Source: Brachynemurus nebulosus | Lineage: Eukaryota; Arthropoda; Insecta; Neuroptera; Myrmeleontidae | DNA length: 64,000 bases | Direction: 5' to 3' | NCBI GenBank assembly: GCA_035578155.1 | Contig: JAPWDM010000005.1 | Coordinates: 25,604,877-25,668,876 of the forward strand | Shown: piece by piece, positions 24,401 through 35,014 of the stretch | Layout of the letters: every line of letters begins with the position of its first letter | How positions within the stretch are numbered: position 1 is the first letter of the stretch | Translations under genes and position numbers: made by a program | Notes under the pieces: model-generated | What the model was told of the DNA's origin: nothing | Database searches by the model: none | What the model saw: only the letters and a program-made list of their open reading frames with translations

Positions 24401-27400
24401 TATATACAAAGCAAGGCTTTTAGAATAGTTTTTTTAATTTTAGTCAAGTACCTGTTCTATAACACTCTGTAAAAAATATCAACATTATAATCGTACATAA
24501 CAGTATCAGTGTATATTGTGGTACTCTTTAGGCCCGATTTACATTGACGCTCCGCTCTCACTACGATATCACTATCCGCTCCCAGTTCGATAAAATATTC
24601 TTACACAATAAACAATGAGTGTATTCACATCATCGCTCTGATATCGATCCGATACCAGTCGCGGTTCGCTCCCGTTCCGATGCCACTCCAATATCAATAC
24701 CTCTCAGGTAATATTTTATCGGAGCGATATCAGACTTGTTATGGCTTGTACCTATAGTGTAAACACTTTTTTGATTCCACTCCACTCCGCTTACATTCAG
24801 TTGTTATGAAATTAAGATGTTTGTATCGAACTGAGAGCCTACCCAGAGCGGCATTATAATGTGAATGGAGAACGAATAGGTACCAGCATTTTATCAGCAC
24901 TGTAATGTGAACACAACAAGATTATATCGGAGCGAGAATGGAGTGGGAGCGTATCGAGAGCGGAGCGTTAATGTAAATCGGGCCTAATACAATTATTAAT
25001 AGTAGTATGTATACGTATGTTTTACAACGCAATGCATAAACGCATGAACATTAAACAACAACGGATGGCCGGCATTTGAAACAAAAATTACATACAATTT
25101 TGTATTGTAACAGGAAGTAAACATTACATACATATATTCACTTATTCGCTGTGTACGATATATGGACATAATCAAACCTATAAACGACAACAATATAATC
25201 AAAAACCTATCTTACTTAATATGTAACAGTTGTTGCAATATACCATAATTATTTCACAATCAGATTTCGTTTCCAAAGATTTTCCATACAATTACGTAAC
25301 TTACGACAAAGTATGTGGTCCTATTGCCCATATGGGCCCCAACACTGTTGATCAGAGTGTTTTGTTAACGAACGTATCAGTTACATTTTGCGTTTTGGGC
25401 ACGCGTAAGTCAATTAAACTAAGTTAAAAAAAAATGTTAATATTGAACAGTTGTTCAATATACACAAGATTGCTTGCATATATAATTTGATCTTAACTAA
25501 ACATCTTGATATAGGGGCGAAACGAATGCAGCGACATCTAATCGGATGCAGATGCACGTGGTGCAACAATTACTGGCTAGGGGTCTATTACCGTGGCGAC
25601 AGGAAACGGCTGTTTGTAAGGTGATATAAAAATATAGTCTACGATTAGAATCGCGTTCTTGCTTAACAAATTTTGCAAGAAGTCAGTCTATGCTCTTCAA
25701 ATTCCTTTCAAGGTAAGATAAGAGACGAAGCGACTATCTTAAACATTTCGGAGCGTTTAGAAACACCTCAAAAAAAAAACGTAAAATTTTTTTCATCTAT
25801 AATAAATTACTTTAGAATATAATTTTTTCATCATTTAAGTCAACAAAAAAAAGAACGGAAAAAAATTCGTCAGTAATATAACCCCATAAATTTCACTTAA
25901 ATTTTTATAATCCATTTTCGACAAATTAAAATCGCATTGTTTGAATTTAAACAATGGCGGTATGACAGTTAACTAACCTTATTCACATCATAAATTTGAG
26001 AAGAAGAAATTTAAACCACAATTTTTACATAAATTAAAAAAGAAATTATTTTCATATTAAAAAAATAATTGCAAATGATAATAACGTGCTACCTACTTCT
26101 CTCAATTCACTAAATCTCAAATGCATAATTCATTTTAGAACGATGTGAAGTTCGTACACAGACTTAATTGTCAACAATCAATTACCGGTTTTTTTTAAAA
26201 TTTGATTTTGATTTAACAAATAGATAAATTACCAAAGATAATTAATTAATACAAAATTGACGTGAGAAAAATCAAATTAAAATTTCTTCCTTTCAATATT
26301 TTGATTTCAAAAAGTACACCAAATGGTGTCAATTGGTCCAATTATTGTAGGTACTCACATAAACGAAAGACCCACCGCAGCTAAAAGAATTTGTTTATAT
26401 AAGAAAAAATTTTTAACAAAAATATTAACATTCATTCTGAAAAAGAGCATTAATGGAGTTTTTTTAAACACATTCCATTGAACAATTACTGAATGATCTC
26501 AACTCAAAAAAAATCTACTTAAAGATAAATACACAAAAAAGCATGACTTTGATCTAACAATAACAATATTTTTACAATACATATTTGAATTTAAATTTGA
26601 ACCTTTCAACTGATATAATCCATTGCAGATTGTGCAAAATGCACTGTATTATAGATTACATAATTAATCCCATAAGTATACATATGTATGTTTCCACAAT
26701 TAATTTCTTTTATCTAAATTTTTAATCATTTTTATGCTACATACAGAATTACGGACAATAATGCTGCTTATTATTATAAGTACGTATGTATATATTAATT
26801 TCATCTGAATTAGCTTATCTTCATTTCTCTGGCTAGTTGCCGTCAAATAGGCCCGACGACTACTCCGAAATTAAAATCTTTATTTGTTTATACGGGACGC
26901 TATCTGTCGACAGGATGTTTGTTAAACTACCAAATATGTATATGATTATTTTCATACATATGCTGATAAAAATATTCAAATTTAAAATGAAGTTGAGGTT
27001 TCTGTTACCATTTTTAATTTCTGAACTCCGTTTGCGAAATATTAAACTTCAAACTTGATGTTTTTTTTTTAAATAAAAAACCAGATTTTCATTTAAGGCA
27101 GTTTGTCGATAAAACGATTTTTTCAAAGGATTTTAACGAAACTTATCTAGATATTTATTTAATTCAATACCAATAAATAATACGAGTCTGTTCCGATTAA
27201 AATTGACTACCCTAATTTTGAGAAAAACGATTTCAAAGTTTTGTAATTTTAACAGGGACTCTTATGGGAAAACTCTATTTCTTTCTTTTTTTTGAATAAA
27301 ATGAAAACGTGTCAAAGGAAATTGATAAAAATTGAATATAACTATTATTAAATAGAAAGTTACAAATCATATTTAACCCTAGAACGAGAAACCGGGGTAG

Positions 27401-30400
27401 ATATCTACCCCAGGTAAACTTTAAACTACGTTTCTAAATTAGTCAGTGACATTATCGACTGGACACCTATACCATAATTTAGTTCAAGGTTCTAACAGTA
27501 GGGTGAGATCGCGATACCTTTCAGTTTCTTTTCTACTGTGACGGAGTGAAAACGTGAAGCTAGTGTGGGATTGAAATCTGCGGTTTGTAGTTTACGTCAG
27601 TGTTTTGTGTAAGTTATTTTTATTTTCCTTGCTAAAATAATTTTGATTCACTTATAATAACCTTATTTTGCAATAAAACATTAGATATAGCCAGCCCAAT
27701 GCGGCTTGTGTCCGCGATCGGAAGATCGCAAAACGCGAATATATTACACGAGGTGCAAGCGACCGACCTGCGAGAATCATAGAATACTACATTGCAGCGA
27801 TTGTAGCGCCTTTGAATAAGTTAAATTCTCTTTTTTTTTACATTTTTCATGACAGAAACCGAAATATATTCTTAAAAACCAATATTTCATGTATTTTTAT
27901 TTGATTTTTCCACATATTAAATTCCCAAAGTTTTAATTTTCAAAATCCCAGATAAATAGACTTTTTTGGCAAAACATCATGATGTCATTTTTTTCCTTGA
28001 AAGTCTTTTGTGTCCTCTTTAAAATCCCGTCTTAAATTTGAAAATCGGTTCATTAGGAAAATTGTTATCAATTTTTGTTTATTAAATGACTGTTTGACCG
28101 TTTTTGAACACTTTTAGCTATTTAAATCGATTTTTCACCGGCTAAACTTTCATTAAATTGAATTTGCTCTTCACCATTCTCTTCAACATGAAAAAACGAA
28201 AAAATTCATGTACTTATAAGTGAAATGACTGCTGTCAGAACGATTTTACAACCAAAAATTCCGTGGGGTAAATATATACCCCGGTTTGTAGTTTAACAGT
28301 AGAAAAAATCTAGTACGTTTTTTTGGAACACAGTGTATACGGTGCATATTATGAGCAGCGTCTTCTGCTATCCATCAAAGACAAAAGAATTTACTTATTA
28401 TTAATTATGTTCGATTAATATGATTATAGTATTTGCAAACATTAGACGGCGTTTGTGTACAGGATATCCCGGCATATACATATTAAATGACTCAATACAT
28501 GTAGAACGGTTGCGTAATACATATTTCTAATGATGTGTTTTTATGATCAGTATGTAGGTAATCGATTTGATGACATCCCGATTATGTAAAAATTCCTGTT
28601 TTTGCAACAAAAACAATTTACGGTTTAACTAGACATTTTGTTTCAAGCGAAAAAAGCGGTATTAGTTTTTTAATTTACAATATCCTTGTTAGGGAGAGGA
28701 TATAAGAACTGTTATGTTGGGAATATTTGTTTTTGTTTTATAATATTCACTGCCATCTACTGAATGAGAAGTGAAATACCAGTATGTTATGTAATATTAT
28801 TTATGTAGTGACAGGTATAATCTTATTTTTAAGAACTGAAAGATTTCAAAAATAAAATTTTGCCACATCTAAAAGTTATTATAATTTCTACTGTCTTTTT
28901 TCAATATATTAGATAGTAGATCTTGTGAGAGATAACTATATTACAGCCATTCTTTTTAAACGTACCCCTTGCAGTCAAAATGGTGCATTCTAGTTCGCTC
29001 CCGCGGTCAGATTTTAATCTTATCCTGAAAAAGGGTCCTTCGCTCCCGACGTGTTACCTACTGACAGGTAAAATTAATTACCTACAAATATTCAAACTCA
29101 TGAATATACAGCCATTCTTTTGTTACGTACGTGACATTTTCATGCCGTTTACAGGCCTTCTTATAAGAAAAAAAATTGAAGTTATTTTTTTCTTATAAAT
29201 TTTCGATACTAAGCAGATAGACAAATGTGTAAACAATATTTGTACTGATTATAAAATACATAACATTATTAGTTTTAATGTTAGCTGTGTTACGTACGTA
29301 ACAAGAAAGTGCCTGTTTTGTCACGTCCGTAACACAAACTTTATTAGCTCTAGCATTAAAACTAATAATGTTATGTATTTTATATTCAGTACAAATATTG
29401 TTTACACATTTGTCTATCTGCTTAGTATTGAAAATTTATAAGAAAAAAATAACTTTTTTTTTCTTATAAGAAGGCGTGTAAACGGCATGAAAATGTCACG
29501 TACGTAACAAAAGAATGGCTGATTACGAGTTTCTCTAAAACATAAATTTATGTGAATGAGTCATTTTCAGTTGTCATTCTTTTCACTATAACATAGGAAA
29601 TGTGTGTATCCATGCTTCTACACCTCTCTGTGTATCACACTTGTTGATAATGATGCAGTATACGCGACGCTGGCGTATAAAAGATGTGAGTGGCGTTTCT
29701 ATTAGACAAAAATCTGAAAAACGGAGATTATTCCCTCAAAAGTAAGTTCTTCGGGAAATTCCTTAGGTTATTTTAGTTTTTCTTATGGAAAACTTAATAT
29801 TACCCAGCGTCTCCACCATCATATTTTTAACCACTAATTATTTTTTTTATACAATTCTAGCTAAAGTTGACTATTGTGAGTAATTTGAGTTGCACCTATT
29901 TTTCTTTTCTAGTTGAGACCACCTGGAGAAGTAACTGTATTGAATAAGTAATTGTTCAATGCACGTGCTAAACTACTCATAATAAAAGAATTTTAAAAAT
30001 AAACTTTAATAGTGATAATTAAAAAATTTTTGTACTTATTCAAATTTTGCAATCAGAAAACGCGTAAAAGAATTTTTTTTGTTACGACAATTTATTCAAA
30101 GGAAGTGACAAATAACTCGTTTTATTAACGCTTTCAAGTCACTAGCATCGATCAAAAGAGTCAAATAAACGTAAAATATAAACAACAATTAAATTTAAAT
30201 TTAAAATTAATTGTTAAACGAACTGAAATTTAAAAAATGCATTCCGGATGCTTTAATGGATGATTAACTTTAAAATATATTGTGTAAGACTGTAAGTCAC
30301 CCAAATGACAAACATCTTCATACGTTTTAACGCATACATTTGAACAAGGGTGAAAGGGTAAAATCTTCTTGAATGTGTTCATATTCGATTTCATATTTAG

Positions 30401-33400
30401 TAATTTTTTTTTCAAACGGTATTTCTGTTATAGAATACACAAAAAGATTTGAATAATAATCTCGACAGGAAGTTGATGTTCTGCGCGAATGGAGCGCACG
30501 TGCGTCTGCACCTGAAAACACTGTGGGTTTTTTTTTGTCAAAAAAGTATAACATCAACAATCTTGGATTATAAAATAAACCATGATGACCTTCAATTTGG
30601 TGCCAAAAATTGTTGACAATCGATGTTCTAAATTTTAAAAATAGCCCAATTCGATTTAAATATGTTCTTTGTTATTTAAATCGACAACAATGAATGAAAT
30701 GAAAGAGGTGATAGCATATTCGAACATCTGCACGGAAGTATTTGCGTCACTTGCGTGGCTTATAAGATTTCAAATGTTTACGTAAGTGATCGGTTATATG
30801 GTCAATTGATCCAATAATCGATAAAGAAAGTCTTGTCGAGTTTGTCTTTATAGTTTCTGTTATACCCTTCAAGTGTGCAAATCAGTATCGGCTTACGATA
30901 CTTGCGGTAAAAGCGATTATATTTTATGGGGGAAGTATTTAGTCACATTTACTCTCTAGTCTCTATGGCTATTGAGTATTCACGAAGACATTGAAGGATT
31001 TTGAATCTTTTTATTTCCTCAAAATATTCTATTTGATTCAACGGTCGAAATATAATCATTTTGGAGTAAATTTTCTACGATCAAAACATTGAAATTTGAT
31101 TTTAAATGACTAAAATCACAAATTTTATTGGTAATTAAATGAGGATGTTGTTTAGAAACGGAAGCAGGAGCAGAGGCGTAGCGACGGGGGTGCAAGGGGG
31201 TCTATCATGCACCGGGCGCGACTTGCAGAAGGGCACCAAATGTGTACCAAAGAGGTGCCAAATATTAACTATACGTGTTTTTGGTAGGAATGGGGGGCGC
31301 CAATAAAGTGTCGTGCCCCAGGCGCCAGTTATGTTCACTACGCCACTGAGCAGGAGTGATCTTCTTAACCCGTTCCTGATTTCGTTTAGCACTTTCATTC
31401 ACTCAATTACTCCCATTCCTAGTGGGACCGGAATCCGTTTTATTAATTTACCCGCTTTTTTGTATTATATAAATGAAAATAGAAATGTAACACTCTCGAA
31501 ATATTTTTCTATTCCTGCCCGCTCTCATTCCCGTAAAAAAATTTCCCAATGGGACCCACTGGGACCTTGAAACTCCCGGCCCGATTCCCATTTCTAGTAT
31601 GGTTTAATGTTTAGACATCTGCTGATTATTGAAAAAACACCGCGAATAAACCAAAGTTGACAGCTAATGAAGTGCTAGAGCTTTGTGTAAAATATGCCAG
31701 CACAAATTTTGTGAATTGTCAGAACCGAATAAACAAACTTTGCTTACTAGCAATAGTTATATTTTTTATCACTAGTTGGCATATCTAAATTTTACGGCTT
31801 TTATGGTTCTCATATGTTATAGAATGTGTTACTACATTCAAATTATTATGTACTTTTTTTACTACGTGTATAATTTTTGTCGATAATCCATAATGTCGAT
31901 TCTCCAAAAAAAAGATCGATTTTTGGATCGATTTAAATCGAAATCAAAAAAATCGATTCAAAAAAAAATCGGCTAAAAAAAAATCGATTCTGTGAGATCG
32001 ATCTAAAAAATCGAAATTTTGAAAAGTTTAATAAAATTAGCTGATAATTTTTGTTTAAGGGACTTGCTTGATAGTACATAGGTAATATCGGTAATATCGT
32101 GTAAAAACGCCTTGTAAGGTATTATATTTGTAAAGGCGATGAGTAAGTTAACTTTTCAATTATAATTATAAAATACCCCTGTCGCAGCATCCTGCATAAC
32201 ATAGCGAATTTCCATTTACAAAAGTACGTTTTTCTCGGAAACTAGTTGATATAGAGTAATTGTAAATAAAAAAAACCTTCTTTATGTGAATTTTCCGCCT
32301 CATTCCGCCAAATCTTTTTCACGAAAAATGTCCAAAACACCGTAAACGTTTTCACGAAATTTCTTAAAAATAAGATGTTTCGTTCTTGAGTTATCGTGCG
32401 GACACATTTATATATATGTTTACTAAGTGTCCGCACGATAACTCAAGAACGAAACATCTTATTTTTAAGAAATTTCGTGAAAACGGTTACGGGGTTTTGG
32501 ACATTTCTCGTGAAAAAAATTTGGCGGAATGAGGCGGAAAAATCACATAAAGAAGGTTTTTTTTATTTACAATTACTCTATATCAACTAGTTTCCGAGAA
32601 AAACGTACTTTTGTAAATGGAAATTCGCTATGTTATGCAGGATGCTGCGACAGGGGTATTTGTAATTTCAGGACCAAAAGACATGATTCAGTCCATCATA
32701 ATAGAGAGTAAAGTGCCACTTTTAGTCCCAAGGGATTAAAAAAAATACTTTTAGTTCGAAAGGACTTAAAAGTAATTTTGCTCCCGTTTTTAAACCAATC
32801 AGCAACCACAAATTCAAACTTTTGGATAAAGAAAAACAGTTATACTGTATTGTTCAATTCGATTGATTTATCTAAAATATACCTGATTGAATATTACGAC
32901 ATACAATTTGAATAACATTTAAATTTTTTTTTTTTAAATTTTTATAATTTAAAAGTATTCCGAATTGCAAAAAATAATATATACACCACAGGACTAAAAT
33001 ATTTTTTTATTATTATTATTTTTTTTTATCCCACGTGTGATTTGTTGCTCTCAAGTCTTTACAGGACCTTTTACAACAAACTTCACACTCGGGATTAAAA
33101 CTAACATTTCAATCCCTTGGTGTATAACATGCTATTTTCCCCTTGATTTTGTAATGAAATATGGTTAATGTTAGAATTTTTTCAAAATTTTATATTTGAT
33201 TCAATAAAGAATTTAAAAGCACAGAAACTAATTTTTTTTTATCTTATATACAGATTAAAATTTTTTCGGAATTTTGCATTGCCTATGCTTTTTTGTCTCA
33301 AACTTGTACAGTTAATTAAAAATTAATTATTCAGTTTATGTATTATTAAACAATTTTTGTATCGAGTTTAGACAGAAAGACATCGGTTTTATATTTTTTT

Positions 33401-34977
33401 ATCCATTATATTTAATTAATAAAAATTTAAATAAAAAAAAAAAAAAAAACAAAAACAAAAAAACTATATGAATATTAACAATTAACTTACGGTTTCCAGA
33501 ATCTTGTGTAGCCATTTTTTCCCTTTTCTCTTCTTTTTTTTATTAACTTCTTGTAATTCACAAAACAGGTACGAAAAATAAAATGAATATTCTTTGTAAT
33601 TTATTTTTCTCAGGGCTGGGAACTATTTAAAATGATTTCATTTTAAATATGTATTTAAAATACAAAATGGCATTTTGCATTTTCTATTTTAAATTAGTTC
33701 GGTCAAACCATTTTCCATTTTGTATTTAAAATGGAAATTTGAATCCATTTTACATTTAAAATGAAAATGTATGTATACTCAAATTTATGTGTATACAATA
33801 TTAATTATAGAACTTGAATTAACGATTTGAAGTCTAACAAATTGTAAGTTAAATGTAAGTTGATTTAATTGACTCAAATATTTCATAACTCGAGTTGCAA
33901 TGTCACTTAAGTTTGTTACTAAAGTTGCAGCTCTCTTAAGTCAAATTTTTTATTGAGAAATTGCAGTCGTAGTGTCCTCAAGGTTTGAATACGCCAAGGC
34001 CGATTTAAATTTTACAATATTTTTCAGTAACAATATTTGAAGAGTTAAGTTTCGTTTTCATATCATGCAAACTTTACAAAATTTTCTCAAAAGACTGCCT
34101 TTATGTATTTAATTTCAGTACGTTTTAAGTCAAAAAAGCATTTTGCATTTTATAATCTATTTTAAATAACTATTTTCCATTTTTAATTTTAAATATGTTC
34201 AGCAAAACCATTTTCCATTTTGTATTTTAAATGCATTTTTGGAAACCATTTTTCATTTTCTATTTTAAATGGTTTCTATGAACCATTTTTCCCAGCCCTG
34301 ATTTTTCTAAACAACCCCAAACTGTTACAGCGTCGTTTCAGATTTTTGAACATCTGGCGCCCAGACGACAATTTTTAGAAATTTTGTAAAACCTAAGCAA
34401 AGTATATGCCACCTGTTATTGTTTTGAAAAAAAATGTTGTTAGCTTAACGTTAGCTAATGGAGCTTGCACCGTTACAAAACAGAGGGCTCTCTCTGATTC
34501 AAAAAATTATTGTCAATATAATTCTCACTTGATTGCAATAATGAAATATATTATATGGATGTCTATCTATATATTAAATAACTCACTATTGCAGTGAAAT
34601 ACATATATACACATTATACACATAATGCAACATACCTTTGTAGACACACTAAAATTATAAAATAATAAATTGACTTTTTTTTTCTTATTTTCTCAAAAAC
34701 TAGCCAACCTAGAATAATAGTTCCAAAACCTTTTTTATGTTATTTTTTCTCGTCTTTGCAATGGTGTAAAAAAATTTGACAAAAACTTTTAAATTATAGC
34801 AAATTTTGGCCAAAAACTCATTTTCACGAAAAATGCTCAAAAAACCATGTTCCTGAGCTCCGACGTTTTTGGCTGAAGAACTCATCCAAGATTTTTGGAC
34901 TTCCAACGTTGTCACCAAATTTCGTAAAACTAGCAGTTTTTCCTAAAGCGCTATCGTGCTGATACATAAATACATAA

Positions 34978-35014
<37 letters not shown>

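Larger units (their letters stand above)
9428..25514 (+). other. Giant rau-like intron 1: repeats only
   Basis: About 16 kb of AT-rich sequence with no recognised protein. It contains a tandem pair with a 307-bp period and TGACGTCA motifs (10130-10630), MITEs (11127-11558, 15271-16104, 18801-18956, 24531-24984), a 168-bp-period direct repeat (20736-21032), a G-run (21178-21202), and fragments of the AGGATGCTGCGACAGGGGTA fold-back family (13021-13600, 22040-22215). A minus-strand exon-like segment lies at 20561-20595. Position 17491-17530 has a lone Tc1-style end (CTCAAAAGTATAGGGACACG) with no partner. Confidence 0.7.

Noticed and set aside
26837..27058. ORF containing SNRPDDYSEIKIF after a CTGGCTAG acceptor
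   Set aside because: No donor follows the protein-like part, composition becomes random, and no family is recognised. It is not part of the rau frame that I can show.
32242..32711. Minus- and plus-strand ORFs with nearly identical peptides (NILFLRNFVKT)
   Set aside because: The peptides are identical because the locus is a palindrome, not because a gene is duplicated.
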